DNA of 64,000 nt, from positions 21,266,001-21,330,000 of the forward strand of contig JBHGNT010000003.1 of assembly GCA_043228905.1 (NCBI GenBank), in the 5' to 3' direction. Of the stretch, positions 12,983-27,800 are shown piece after piece. The translations under genes were made by a program, and so were the position numbers. Numbering within the stretch: position 1 is the first letter of the stretch; each line of letters starts with the position of its first letter. The notes below the pieces were generated by a model that did no database searches, was not told the DNA's origin, and worked only from the letters and a program-made list of their open reading frames with translations. Origin of the DNA: Azolla caroliniana (Eukaryota; Polypodiophyta).

Positions 12983-14000
12983 ATGCATGGGTTGAAAAAA
13001 AATGATAAGAGAGGTTATAGACAAGATGGCACTCGAAAATACAATAGGACCATCAATCACCTTGCCGCCTTTCAAATATTAATGGAGGAAAGTTTATTGA
13101 GAGGTAACGATTTATATTGTTGCTTCGTAGACTTTAAGAAAGCTTTTTATATGGTACCTCTTTAGCATATTTGGAGGCAAATGGAAGAATTCAAGATGTC
13201 AACTGAATATATGGGTGCAATTTCTTGAATCTATGGGAAAGTTATATGTTGTATGCATGAGGGTAATGTAATTTTAAATATTTTTAATAACACTATTGGT
13301 GTTAAGCAAAGATGCCCATTCTCACCAAGTCTATTTTGGTCTATGCATTGATGAATGAGAAGAAATAGTTGCCAAGTTTATAAAAGAAGATGGTGTTGAA
13401 GAAGTTGTCATTGGTAATATAGTCATAATGCTTTTGTTGTATGCGAATGATGTAGTGTTTTTTGCAAATACTTTAGGAGGTCCAAAAGCTTATTAGGATA
13501 TTTGAAGAGTTGTGCATGCATATTAAGTAACTACATGTCAACAACTTTACGACACAATTTATGCTAATGAAGAGCCAAGAAGAAGATAAAACATGTATTA
13601 TGTACAATATTGAACTCACTTGAAAATGCGGAAAGCTTCAAATACCTTGGCCTTGAAGTTCCTTCGAATCATAGATGAAATGAATGTGCTACATGTCACT
13701 TGGTGGTGGAAAAAAGAGAATATTATGCATTTAGAACACATGCAATCATGTGGAAAATTAATTGTTGGATTCTCATGAAATACCTTTTCAACACTTTTGG
13801 TGACATTTATAATTCTTTATGGGGTAGACCGTAGAAGTATGGGGAGGCACTGTCCCTAAGTCTACTTGGAAAGAGTTTGAAAATGTCCAAAAGTAGTTTC
13901 TTACAAAGTGAAGAAACAAACACCATACATCCCCCTACTTCTTGAGATCATGGTCACATAAATTATTGTTGAATACATGTTTAAGGTTCAAAAAGAACAT
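12983..14000 (+). mobile_element. Dead LINE (non-LTR) reverse transcriptase fragment
   Basis: The plus strand gives NHLAAFQILMEE, YCCFVDFKKAFYMVPL, GVKQRCPFSPSLF and later ESFKYLGLEVP. These are the FVDFKKAFD.VP, GVKQGCPLSP and FKYLG motifs of a LINE reverse transcriptase, in the right order. The first Asp of the active site is replaced in the KAFYMVP copy, and many stops and frameshifts follow. It is a pseudogene of a mobile element, not a host gene. Confidence 0.8.
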
Positions 14001-14079
14001 TCATATCAACTTCCTAGAATCGCATGGGAAGCAAGATCAAATTGACTATAAAAGAAATTTTTTGTGTTCCAGTTCGACA

Positions 14080-14815
14080 CAAGATATGGAAAATTGATTT
14101 TAAAGATGGGATGCAACACACTTGATTCATCACGCATCACTATTTTCCTCAATGAATGAGGCCTTTTTGCAATGCCAATGTATCATGACATGGGAAAAAT
14201 GTGAAAGCTCACGCTTCACACTTTATACTATATATGGGAAGTGAAACTAATGTTATTTAATGCCATGGTAACACAAGTTTTATAGAGTAGAAGTGTGGGG
14301 AGACACTCTCTCTTCTAAATGCATGTAATGAGATTGAGAAGATTCAAAAGATGTTTTTTAGGAGACAAACGGGAGTTAAATCCACCACCTCCTCTCATGT
14401 TATGCTCTTGGAAACATGTGCTCGACCTATAGACACATTGGTGCTACATAGAATATATAGATACATTACAAAAGTCAAGAATATGCAAAACTAAAGATGA
14501 CCAAATCTTGCTTGGAATATTAGATGTAAACTACAAAAGAATCATGAGAGCAAAATTCTCTCAATTAGTTGGGTCATGTATTGACATCAAAAAATGGTTT
14601 AAAAGATGGGATGTAGAAGATCTCATAGAGCTTTCAAGTGATGTTATGAATTATGTAATTATTAAGGAAAGATTAATGGGAACCACTAATGAAGAAGTGG
14701 AAAGATGTTCAAAGGACAAAATTAGAATATTACATTGCCTAATGGTTTCAAATGCTTCACATCATTACATAAGAAGCTTCTCATCATTCTTATTTTAATT
14801 AACATAAGAGTCCAT
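14080..14815 (+). mobile_element. Second dead LINE fragment (C-terminal part)
   Basis: Homologous at the DNA level to the LINE piece at 51120-51650: shared stretches include AATGCCATGGTAACACAAG, GAGATTGAGAAGATTCAAAA and GACATCAAAAAATGG. The open frame at 14508-14798 is the matching C-terminal segment (IDIKKWFKRWDVEDLIELSS). Fragmented by stops upstream. Confidence 0.75.
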
Positions 14816-15863
14816 AGATATAGTTCCTCCTAACTAACTCGCACCATGCTCCATTCTTAATTTCAAGATCATGAGTGTAGACAAATTTGGTTTCCTAGAA
14901 TTAAACAAATGGGAGTGAGAAGCTTTGTTTGGGTGCCCCTTTATTACCTTATGGGTGTCCCAAAGTCGTGACATTGACTATAATGGTATCTCAATTTGCT
15001 ATTCTAGTGTGCTTGTTCATTCTTATGCATTACGAACAAGTCATACCTAGATCAACGCCAAAAATAACACTAAAACCTAAAAGCTTATCAACTAGGTGAA
15101 AAGCTCACTACCTAATTAGGTTTTCCTACCTCTCCCTTAATCAATACACCATGCATGTTCATTAAAGCAACTTCCTAGGTTTAATTGTCATAAAATTTAG
15201 TTGTTTATTTTAAATAATTAGTGGTCATATAGGATCAATCGATGTTGAGATTGAATGGAAAAACACTTTTTAAAATATAGTGCTTTCCCTCTTGGATCAA
15301 TTTATTGATTGTTCATGAGGTCCATTTTTGCAAGTTTTGGAGTAAGACCTGTGATAGATCTAGTTAAATCATCAAAACAACGAACTTACAAAAAACCAAA
15401 ATTTGAAATAAGACATGACACAAACCTACAAAAAAAATTTGACGAAGATCTGGTTAAACCATTGGACAAATATGCTAGATTAAAGTAGACAATAACACAA
15501 GCATTTGAAATGATCAAAATTGGGTAGGTCGCTTTGTGTGATTAGTATGGAAACTCCAATTATTTTAAAATGTTGCTCCTAACTTCGAAATTATCCAGGC
15601 TTGCAAATTTGAATACATACCAACAAAATGTTTTTGTTGAAATATCTTATCATGTCAATTCCTTGAAAATAAATCTGAGTCAAAATATCTTATTATGTCA
15701 ATTGCTTTAACAAAAAAATTCCTAGATAAGACTATTAAAAGAATAATGCCAAGTTCCAAGTACCAGTTTTTGTACCAGAATATGTGATGATAATTTAAAT
15801 TGCTCAGAAACAATAATATTAATAGAAAACAAGACCATTGACGGAAAAGATGAGGAAACCCAC
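14816..15863. other. Intergenic, downstream of NFXL2-like gene
   Basis: AT-rich, no open frame of note. The part nearest 15863 should hold the NFXL2-like 3' untranslated region (the gene runs leftward). Nothing else recognised. Confidence 0.45.
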
Positions 15864-18800
15864 CTACAAGAAGCTTTTTCCAGGCCGTATTCGGGGCCGC
15901 TTCGCATCTCGTTCATTCATCCAGTCTGAAAGGGACTGAAGGCCACGTGCACCAAAGTAAATCCCAGTTAATACTAGTAAAATTGACATTATAATAAGAC
16001 ACCATTTAACCAGCTGCCGTGAGATCTCCTGGTAAGCATCACATTCAAAGAAAAATTTGATCAAAATCTTTGAGAATATAAAACCAACCAATGTAGTAAT
16101 TCAGCAATCAGATTTTTAGATTTTGTGCATTCATTGCTCAAACTTCCAAATCACATAAAATCTGTGTTGTGTTATTATGGAAATCAATTGTTCACACATT
16201 TTTTGTATGGACATTGGTTGCTAATGCATGCATTTACAGGTGTCATGGCATTTGCACCATGAACCTTGTTGAAGTATATCACACGAGGAAAAGATTAAAT
16301 CTATATAAAACCTCCCCAGTATGTACTATGCATACAATATAGAAGAGAATATTTATCCACAGAAAAATGGAGGTGTACACATCATATGATAAAAAAATGT
16401 GATTCATTTAAAACAAAAGACAAAAAGATCAATTTATGGGGACAGATTTTAGAGTATCTGGAAAGAACTGCAGTGGCTCATAAAAAACCCTTGTTGTAAA
16501 AAACGGCACCTTGAATCTTGATTGCTGAACTTGTACATCTTGACCATATTGCTTGCGTCGCTTCGGCATCTTCTTCGTGGGCAGCTCCTGCATAGATTTC
16601 GTGCAAAGAAACTTGGTTCATTCTTAGAATTGTTTCATTCTTTTTAAGATGGCTCCCAGCTTACTTACAATACAAGCTAGTTTAAGAGGAAAGAATGTAC
16701 TAAGTACATTAAAAATTATCAAGTGAAGCAATACTATGTTTTAACAGGAATATCCATATTCACTTTTCCAAAATCTATTTGACTTATGAGTCCCTAAAAT
16801 TTTGGATAGTTTACCAGAATACCCCTAATTTTCCAAAAGTTACCAGAACACCCTTCTGTAGCAGCAAAACTTGTACCAAGGAGTGTTCTGGAAAACTGAG
16901 GAGTATCCTGTTAAGTATCCAGAACACTATTTATCCAGGTATAAACTTATTTCAAATGGTTATGTTTGCCTTGGATACTGGTGCTTTCCGGTGACGTAAT
17001 TCCTCCATCTCCTCTTTTGATCTGTGTTCTTCAGCCAGTCGTAAACAATCATCATCACATGCAAGTAGCCCCACACCCACTTGAACCTTCAAACCACGTG
17101 GTTTTGAATTGGTAAGGGCAGCTTGAACATCTGAACACATCCAATCCTTCTTTAACCGAAGACATGCACACCTAACTGTGACCTGGAATCATCACAGAAA
17201 ATTATGTTAGTATGTACGTGTTCATAGCTATCTAAAATTCATGTGGATCACCATGTGCGCAAATTGCTGTTTAGAATACCTAACATGGCACCCATGAAGT
17301 ACACATGTAACTGTTTATAAGCATGTTTGTTCGAAACATCTAAATGCATATATTTATGTGGCTATCTCATATTTATTAGTTAGAAGAAATAAACACAATA
17401 AAAATAGTTTGATGGAACCCACATGAGAATAATCAATCAGTACCTTTTTTCTGCAATTTTCAGCCATTTTACAAGGACCTGGATGACAGATATCTGAGCA
17501 AAGGTGCATGCAATTTGGTAGTTTTCTGCACAAATAGGAGCAGTATATACTTTTATAAAATGTTAATATTTTGCACTCATAACACATGAGAACATTGAGC
17601 TGAAATACAGGGAAATGAATTTGAATCAGCCTGCCTTATAATTTCACATTTATAGCCTAGGTTAATATCAGTGGATAAAAGTCACATATCACAAACACCT
17701 GAATTACACAACAAAATTCCAAATTTTAATCTTTTGTTAATGAGGATTCTATGCTTTCTACTTTGTATGCTATAAGAATTGATTTGCATCATTTTCCTCT
17801 AAGACACATTAAAGAGAGAGAATGCAACCAGCCTGGGAGCCTTCTTATTATTTGCTTTAGATTTCCACATCAGTCAGCCACTTCATAGCCACTGCATTAC
17901 AAATTTAGGGGACCTTGCATCGCATGCATGTAGATAAAAAGTACAAGCAAAAATTCCAAATTTTAAAGCATCCAAGTGACAGGGAACCTTCCATCACATG
18001 CACGTAGATAAAAAGTGCGAGAAAAAATTCCAAAATTTAATACGTCCAAGTGACAGGGGACCCTTTGCCCTTTGCTTTAGATTTCCACAGACCCGTATGA
18101 AAATAAAGAACCCAAATATACATGCTAATAGAGAAAGCTATTACTTTCGCTGTCAGCTCTTTATACTAAACATTGGTCACTGAGTGAGCATTACATCCAT
18201 ATGACTTGAATCTGTAGGCCATTTGACAAAGAAATATCAGGCACATTCACTGGTGAATAGTCAGAATTTACGAAGTATCCATTATTTAAGAGAATATCAC
18301 ATGAATCCCTTGTAGTAAGATTACAATAATCATGGGTTCAAACTTCAAAAATCTCCTGAAACGGATGACATTGATCATCACAAGTTTAACACCAACGAAG
18401 CAGAATCACACTTCAACAAATGGGAGGGAGTCTCACTCCCCATCTACTGAATAAGGCTGTAATTGTTGCTGCCAATGACAGAGAACTAGCACTTTTTTTA
18501 AGGGAAAACGGGCCTTTAATTGCTTATGCATTTCTAGGGTTTTTCCCTTCATTTCAAAATTGCCAAGGCTAGATGCTTGTGGCCCTTCAAAGAGTATAGC
18601 TCACAAATGGGGCTATCATCATGAAGACATCGAGACCCACTATGTTGTATGCCTATCACCATCAATGCAGCAAGATTGTTCAAAATGTTTGGGCTTACTA
18701 AAAGATTACATAACTCTCACCAATGGTTCAAACATGTGGGTAGAAAATTTTCATCTTTCTTTCACAGCAAGTCCTTCAAAGAAGGTCATGTAACACATCA

Positions 18801-21800
18801 TAGATTGTGAAAAAGACAATACATGCTCAAAGATTTCAAAAGTAAGATCAAATAAACAAAGTAATACGTTATGAAAAGACCTGTGACAAGGACCCCCACA
18901 TGACCGCTGTTTCTCCCTCTCTTCTTCTGTCAAACTGCTGAAAAAACTGCACTCAAAAGAACGGACAAGGGTTCCACAGTAGCACGACCGTTTTAAAGGA
19001 GCTTTGCATGGATCACAGACACCAAAATGGCAGGACTGAATACATGGATGGGGACAGGGAGGCATCCGTTTCTGAATATTAAAATGCAATGATAATTATC
19101 ATGTAATATAATTGATTTATTTTCTTTAAAATAGCCTATATGTTAGTTACATTAATATATGCATTAGGTACACATTATTTCGGAATTGCTGTGTGGCCTA
19201 AGCTAAAGAAATTACAAAAAAGAATGACTTATAATTTTACAAAATATATAGCAGATGTTTAAGCTACCTTTTGACAAGTGAGTTTGCACTGATCACACGT
19301 ATCATGTACATCCTCAGAGTCTATTAAAGGTTGAAGTTGAGAATTTGCTGTTCTTGGAACTGTGACATTGTGGCAAGACTTTTGGCATGTGTGATTTCCA
19401 CATGCAAGGAGGTTACCACACAGACTTGCACAAGAATAATCAATGCTTTGAGAGCATGCCATCTGTATAAAACAACACAGATTTTGAACATCAACCATAA
19501 TCAAAGAAGGGAAATCAAGAATCGCGAAAGTGCACCAAGTTTCTTACAATTCTCTCGCCTCCCATATGACCACCAAGACATTGCTTCAGGATTCGTTCAT
19601 TACATGGAGGACAAGGAATCCCCATGCTTTCTTTGTCCTCGTCTGGTTTCCTATGCTTCTTTCTTTGCCTCAATGTATACACTGGATTTGGAGGTGGTCG
19701 AGGACCATGGCACCTGGCATTATTACAACCCAAAATTTATGTCACTCCAAAATGTATGAAATTTGATTTTAATTTATGAAATTTATGTTATTACACAGAA
19801 ACCTTAATGTTATCTAAATGATCAAAGAACATCACAGGTCTCTCTGGCAATATCCTGTGGAAGATAGTAGAGATATAATGAATGCTCAAATGATAGTGGA
19901 ACAGATAGCTCAAGGCATGTTCCAATATTTATGTTCAAAGATGGTACATAAAATTAGACAAAGAAAGACTCTGAAGTCCTCAACAGTCTCATGCACACAT
20001 AAACAGTCAAAATGGGGTTTAAAAAGAGAAAGCAAGTCAACAAAATGTTTAAGTTCAATTAATCATCAAAACGAAGTGAAATACAGAGAAATAAGAGCAG
20101 ACTAAAAATCAGTTATTATTCAGCAATTATGCATGATACTCAAGCATACCGTTCTTTGCAGGTATGGCCACAAGAGAGCCTTTCATCACAAACCAAGTCA
20201 CATGGGGGACAAGCACCGTAATGGCATCGGTGAGGCTGTAAAATATGAAGAATATCAAAAGAACTTTTAAATTTCAAATACACCTTACAATGATGGTTTT
20301 GGTTTACACCTTACAATTCATGCCATGTTGGCATCGTGGCAAAACATTGCACCTTCTTGAACATCGAGGAGGTTTCTTGTCCTTTTCTGTGCCGCAAGGT
20401 ACCTATCATCACGAGATAAAAAGGAGAGTGGGTAGCTGAACACATATCTCTAACGCTTATAACAAAGGAATAAACTCACTTCATATGCTGTAGAACCACA
20501 AGCACAAGATATCCGCACAGATACAGGACAAGGTGCACACAGCCCTCTGCGAAAACAAACCAAAGAATATAATTCAAACCCCACTCTATCATTTGAACTG
20601 TGATGCAATTCTGTTGAGGTGGTTTGTGTTTTAGAAGTTCTGCAGTTGAAGAATTGAAAATCTACCAAGATAATATCTTTCAGAAAAATCATTTCTGAAA
20701 TGCTTTGATTTGAATCATTCCCTATGTAAAGTATCTAAAGATGGAAATGGTGCATGAGAAAACTCTTATACTATTTCATTTGGCCTTAAGAAAATAAAAA
20801 CAATCTGCAGTAAACGCATGGAATCATATTCGTATGAATCTGAATTACCACAATACCTCCACTATGTTACCCACGTTGTCTTTCATACATAATAACTAAA
20901 ATTTGGAAAACAAGAAGAAAAAAGTCAATCCAGAATTACCATGTGAGAACAGATTGAGCTAAAGGACATGTGTTTTATGTGTGTGGTCCCTTTTTGTATG
21001 GCCTTCCTCCCTAATAGATTGTCAATAAAATGAGTCTGCAATATATAATAAGAAGCCTTGCTCTAATCAGTGAATTCCTTGCAACAACTTCGTTGTGTTG
21101 ATATTGCAGAGAAAAAAGAACATTGTATCACTTGGAGTTCCTGAATGTGAATATGAGGATGTCTAGGAGAATGTTTCCTATTTTATCGATGGGTAGCACA
21201 CTTTAAAAGGAATCTCAATGTGAGTGGATGACTGGATATCCGGCTAAGAAAAAATACTGCAGATTATTGACATCATCTTAGCTTCCATGTTTGTATACTA
21301 GTTTGAATCTAATATTTTCCTTCAATTCCTACAGAAGGGACAAGGCTATTGTTAAATCCAAGCATGCCATTGAAGAACAAGAAGAATACCTATGACAAAG
21401 AGCAGGGCATTTGTGATTGCCACAACGAAGCCTTCTTCCACAAATCTGCAGGTATCCACGTTTTTATCAGTTCCAGCAACCATATAGCTCACATAATGAA
21501 AATGCAAATCACACTCCTGACTAAGTTTTCATACACATGTACACACATGAGCATATATCCATGTACATATACAGACAGACACACATGCACACATGTGCAC
21601 ACACACATATATATAAATCACATGTGCATGTTTCAGTTTCATAAATACTTGTTTATAATCTACCAATTAGCAAACAAAGTTGGATCAATAATCATGTATA
21701 TTTTGGCTTTTCTCAAGACAGATCAGCTTATGACATATATACATATATGCATATAGTTTCAGTTCCAGAAATACTTATTTCTGATTTTACCTATTAACAA

Positions 21801-24800
21801 ACAAAGTTAAACTAGAAGCATGTATATTTTGCCTTTTATACATAGAGATCAATTTATGACATATGCTCACACATTTTTCAACTTTAAAACAAATGTTGCA
21901 TACTGTACATATCTGTTCACATCCATATAATTTATTCTACTTTATTTTGATTATGCTGGCAACTCAACGACTCTTCAATGGTGATTCCATTGCATTCAAG
22001 GTCTTTTAGAAAACAAAAACATAAATGTGAGTATAATTATATGTGTTCTCAACATCAAACATTTAAGCATCGTAGCCTATGACTGTGGCCAACATTCTGT
22101 GGATCCTCAGCCCTCATGAAGTAGATGCAGTTTAAACAAAGAACCGGAACGTTCAATAACAATACATTGAAAGGCACTCCTGCCTTGCAGATCTCTTCAA
22201 TAGAAAAAAGCATCATCCACGAAACCACTAAACATAAGTGACCTAGGCAGAAGATCTAAGCAAAATGGTCATACCTATTAACCAGTTTCCTATAAGCTTG
22301 CCCATAGACAACCCAAAGCAACACAACCATAAGCCCTATTTAAATCAAGATGTAAAATTACTAGCAGTTGTCTCAAAGCTTGAGACAACACCAAATTCCA
22401 CAAAAGCATTTGGCTTGTAAGAAGGTTAATATATTAGAAATATTGAGAATCGAGTAGATAGGTATATAGAGTTACAACTGCAGAGATGGATATATGAAAA
22501 CAGAATTTCTATTACTTATGAGAGTAGTTCAAAATGGTAGTTTTCCCATGCGCTCACACCTTAGAGCTTAGATAGGATATGGACCGGCTCACTACAAAAT
22601 TAGTGGGGACTAATGATCAATCTGACCACTGTGTGAGAAAAGTGACTTATAATCTATGTTTGGTCTTAGTATAAATGTGCAAGTCAGTTGACAGTAGTGG
22701 AGATATTCCTTTTCTGTCAACTGACTTGTCATTTAATATGACCCAACTCCCTAGGTACAGGCTAGTGCTAGATAATACTTATCTTGAAGTCAATGACGCA
22801 TACTTCAAGACTAAGTACATCGTAACTTGCCCACAAAATATTCTAGCTGACTTGATTAGCCAATCCTTTTATCTATTTCTCTCTTTCCTAAATATATTGT
22901 GTCCTACGCATCTACGGTTTCCTAGATTAACACCTTATCGACCCATATGGTCGAGTTGCACACTAGCCGCTCCTCATTTGGGGCGCTATCACAAAATGTG
23001 CACTCTAAGAGCACATATGGGGATAGATTTACAACTTGGGGCTGATCATTGATTATATCTAACACGCCCCCTCAATGATCAACCCATTGAGTTCACTTGG
23101 AATTGGGCCAACACCTAGTCGTCGAAGGTGTTGTTGCAACTGTTCTGCTCCAAGCGCCTTTGTGAAGATATCTGCAGCATTTTCTGATGTTGGACAGTAC
23201 TCAAGCTCCACAATCTCATCATTTATTAGCTCCCGCACATAGTGATACTGAATCTCTATGTGTTTAGTACGTGCATGAAATACGGGGTTCTTGGCAATGG
23301 CCATGCAACTCTGATTGTCACACCTCAATACCGTTGCCGTCCTTATTGGGACTGCCACATCCATAAGGATTCTTCTTAGCCAAACTACCTCGCATGCCGC
23401 TATGCATGCTGCTTTGTATTCTGCCTCCGTTGAAGATAGTGCCACTGTTGGTTGTTTTTTACTACTCCATGAAACAGCTCCAGATCCTATTGAAAAACAA
23501 TATCCAGAAACTGATTTTCTGGAATCACTATCTCCAGCCCAATCGGAGTCGCAATATCCACTAAGTTGGTCAATTGTTGGCTTGTAGAAGATTCCATAAT
23601 TTAAAGTACCCACAATGTACTTTAATACACGTAGAGCAGCTTTCCAATGAGTCTCCTTCGGCTTGTTGCTGAATCGACTCATCACATTGACTGCAAAACA
23701 AATATCCGGCCTAGTGTTGCATAGGAAAATTAGACTTCCTACTAGTTGTCTATACTTCCTTATGTCAACCATTGGTGATGAGTCTTCTTGGGATAGCTTG
23801 CAGGTTGACTCCATTGGAGTCGACTTCGACTTGCTGTCCATCATCCCGAAGGTCTTCAAGATCTCTGTTGCATACTTTCTTTGTGACATGAAGATGCCGA
23901 CCGAGGTTTGCCAAACCTCAATTCCAAGGAAGTAGTGTAGAATCCCCAAGTCTGTCATTTCAAACTCAGTTTTCAAACACTCTTGTGTTTGGCCAATGCA
24001 CTCTTCATGGTCACCAGTAAGTACTAGATCATCCACGTAAATGATAATGATGACTTGTTTCCCGTCCTTCATTTTGACATACATACTTGCATCCGAAGCA
24101 CATTGCTTAAAGTCGATTGATTGTAAGAAGCTGTCTATCCTCTTGTTCCAAGCTCTTGGTGCTTGCTTTAGACCATATAGTGCCTTCTTCAGCTTGCAAA
24201 CTTTGTTTTCTGAATTCGGTATCTCAAACCCCGGTGGTTGTGTCACATATACCTCCTCCTTGAGATGCCCATTCAGAAATGCTGATTTGACATCCATTTG
24301 ATAAATCGGCCATCCTCTTGAAGCAGCCAACGCTATGACCATTCGAATTGTTGTCATGCGAGCTGTCGGGGCAAATGTTTCTTGTACATCGAACCCTTCA
24401 ATTTGGGAGTATCCTTGCGCTACTAGCCTGGCCTTGAATTTCTCCAAAGAGCCATCAGCTTTATACTTTACTTTCCATACCCACTTCGTGCCTATCACCT
24501 TCTTCTTTGTTGGCCTCTCTACCAACTCCCATGTGTCATTTTTCATGATGCTATCATATTCTGATATCATCGCCTCTTTCCACTTCGGGTCGGCCATAGC
24601 TTCCTCCACCGAGGTCGGCTCACTCACTGAGCCTATGATGTCCACCATCAGAGCCATGTTGACAATGTGGTCAGAGGTTCTTCCTTGCTCCTGTATTCTT
24701 CTTGATCTTCGTAATCCATCAGTTGAAGTTTCAGGAAACTCAACTTTAGGAGTAGGATCATTGAAGAGTTGTTGAGCCCACTTAGGTATTTTCTTTACAT

Positions 24801-27800
24801 GTGGGACTGGCATAGGCTGAACTAGTGAACCATTACCATCAGATGGTTCAGCTTCCTTTTTTGGATAATGGGTCGGGATTGGGTAAAATACTTCTTCAGT
24901 TGATGAGATAACTTGAGAATCGTTGTTCTCAGCTAGCTGTGGTTGTTCCTCATCGAACACCACATCGCGGCTTGTCAATATCTTTCTTGCCTCTGGATCG
25001 TAGAGTCGATAGGCCTTTGACTCTTCACTATATCCGAGAAAGATACACTTTTTGCTTTTAGCATCCAACTTCTTTCTGCTCACATCTGGAATATGTGCGT
25101 AGCACATACACCCAAAGGTTCTGAAGTGCAGCACTGAAGGTTTCTTGCCTGAATAAGCTTCTTGGGGTGTTTTCCCTTGAAGTGCCTTCGTGTAGCTCCG
25201 ATTGAGGATGTAAACTGCTGTGTTCACTGCTTCAGCCCAGAATGGGTCGGGCAGCGCTTGTGCCTTCAACATACACCTAGCCATCTCGACAACTGTTCGA
25301 TTTCGACGTTCGACAACGCCATTTTGTTGTGGGGTGTAGGCAGTTGTAAGTTGGCGCTTAATTCCATGCTCTTTGCAATACTCACAGAATTCTATTGATA
25401 AGAATTCTCCACCTCGATCAGAGCGTAGCTCCTTCACTAACTTTCCAGACTCTCGCTCGACAAACTTATGCCATCTTTTGAAGATTTTAAAAGCTTCAGC
25501 CTTCTCCCGAAGGAAGTAAACCCACATCTTTCTGCTGAAGTCGTCGACTATTAGCATATAGTAGAGAGATCCACCCATTGCAGGAGTCACCATTTTTCCA
25601 GAGAGGTCAATGTGTATTAGCTGTAGAGGAGTCTTTGCCCGATTTTGACTCTCTTTTGGAATGGCTGATCTTTGATGCTTGCCCATCATACAAGCATCAC
25701 AAACATGACTTAAGTCAGATAGGGTTGGCAACCCAACTACCATATTCGACTTCTTCATCTCCTTCAACACAGCAACGTTGAGATGCCCAAATCTCTCATG
25801 CCATTGCTTTGTGTTGGTACTTGTGCTGTGGTCAGTAGAAATGGTAAACGCGCTCAGCTCATAGAGATTGTTGCGCCTCACCCCTATTCCTACAACCTTG
25901 CCAGCAGAATCTGTTATTTCTGCACCCGACTTCTTGAATCGAACATCAAGACCCTTGTCAGTCAGTGCAGAAATGGACAGTAGATTCTTCTTCAGATCTG
26001 GCACGTACAACACTTGAGAGAGATGCTTTGTCCCACCGGTCGTTGCTTTGAGGGAGACGGTTCCGGTTCCTTTGGCCGGACATCGAGCATTGTTCCCGAC
26101 CACAACATTGATGGGCTCTTGTAGAGGTGTCCAAGAACTGTACCAGTCACGATTACTGGTCATATGTCGGGATGCTCCACTATCGAGAATCCAAGACTCA
26201 TCAACAACTTGAGTGTCAACTGAAGAACACACTTCTTCAGTTGCGACCCATAACTCAAGTTCATCTACGACATTGTTAGCGGACTCGGGCTCTCTCCAAG
26301 AAGTCTTATTAGAACCATTCTTCTCATCCGCCATCTTCTTTCGACAATCCTTGATTGTGTGACCCTTCTTGTCACAGTAGAAACACGATCCATTGAACTT
26401 CTTCTTCTTCGGTATCCTATTCGCATTGTTTGAATTGGATGCCCCTTCACCCTTAGTCCTAGAGACAAATGCTGAATCTTCCCTTTCTTCTCTTGTCTTC
26501 AGCCGAAGCTCCTCTTCAAGCAGCATTGCACTTAGTTCATCAAATTTTAAAGGAGTGGGTCGAACCTAAGTGTTCAATGCTGTCACAATGCCATCATACT
26601 TGAAAGGAAGTACTCGAATGCACCGACGAGCCATATCCTCTTGAGAGACGACTACTCCAACAGCCGCCAGCTGATCTTGAAGATCCTTAATCCTTTTTAC
26701 AAAGGATTCTACTTTCTCTCCATCAGCGAGCTTCTCTGCAGCAAGCTGATTTTCGAGGTTTTGTATCCTTGTATAGTTTCTGGTCTCATACAGGCTGGCC
26801 AATATGCTCCAAGCTTCATGTGCCCTAGTTGTATGTTGCACTAGTGTTAGTACGGAGTCACATACACCAGTGACTATGGTACATAGCGCATCAGCATTCC
26901 TTCTCTTCCAGGCTCGAAGTAGATCAGCATTTGGAGGAATTGATGTGGTAGGGTGTGCAGGGTCAAAGGTTGCCATGGGCTCAGGGTCTCCCCCTGTGGG
27001 TCCCATGATTGTTTCCAACAACTCGTAGGAATCCAAAATGGCAGACATTTTGAACTTCCATAGAGTGTAGTTGGTTCCATCTAGCTTTCCATCAGACAAT
27101 GGAGGTGGGCGAATGCGCAATGGAGCAGCTGCAACATTCGTGGACAAGGCCATTGATACTCTGTCTCTCTCTCTCTCTCTCTCTCTCTATTTCTCTCTGT
27201 TGCTAGACAGCAACTACCCGTATATACCTAATCTAGATCAACCTCTTCGCTCTGATACCATATTAGAAATATTGAGAATCGAGTAGATAGGTATATAGAG
27301 TTACAACTGCAGAGATGGATATATGAAAACAGAATTTCTATTACTTATGAGAGTAGTTCAAAATGGTAGTTTTCCCATGCGCTCACACCTTAGAGCTTAG
27401 ATAGGATATGGACCGGCTCACTACAAAATTAGTGGGGACTAATGATCAATCTGACCACTGTGTGAGAAAAGTGACTTATAATCTATGTTTGGTCTTAGTA
27501 TAAATGTGCAAGTCAGTTGACAGTAGTGGAGATATTCCTTTTCTGTCAACTGACTTGTCATTTAATATGACCCAACTCCCTAGGTACAGGCTAGTGCTAG
27601 ATAATACTTATCTTGAAGTCAATGACGCATACTTCAAGACTAAGTACATCGTAACTTGCCCACAAAATATTCTAGCTGACTTGATTAGCCAATCCTTTTA
27701 TCTATTTCTCTCTTTCCTAAATATATTGTGTCCTACGCATCTACGGTTTCCTAGATTAACACCTTATCGACCCATATGGTCGAGTTGCACACTAGCCGCT

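Noticed and set aside
22675-23052. 125-residue open frame, identical at 27504-27881
   Set aside because: It lies on the antisense strand of the Copia LTRs; the two are identical only because the LTRs are.
23315-25983. Several 60-150-residue plus-strand open frames
   Set aside because: Shadows of the Copia pol frame on the other strand.
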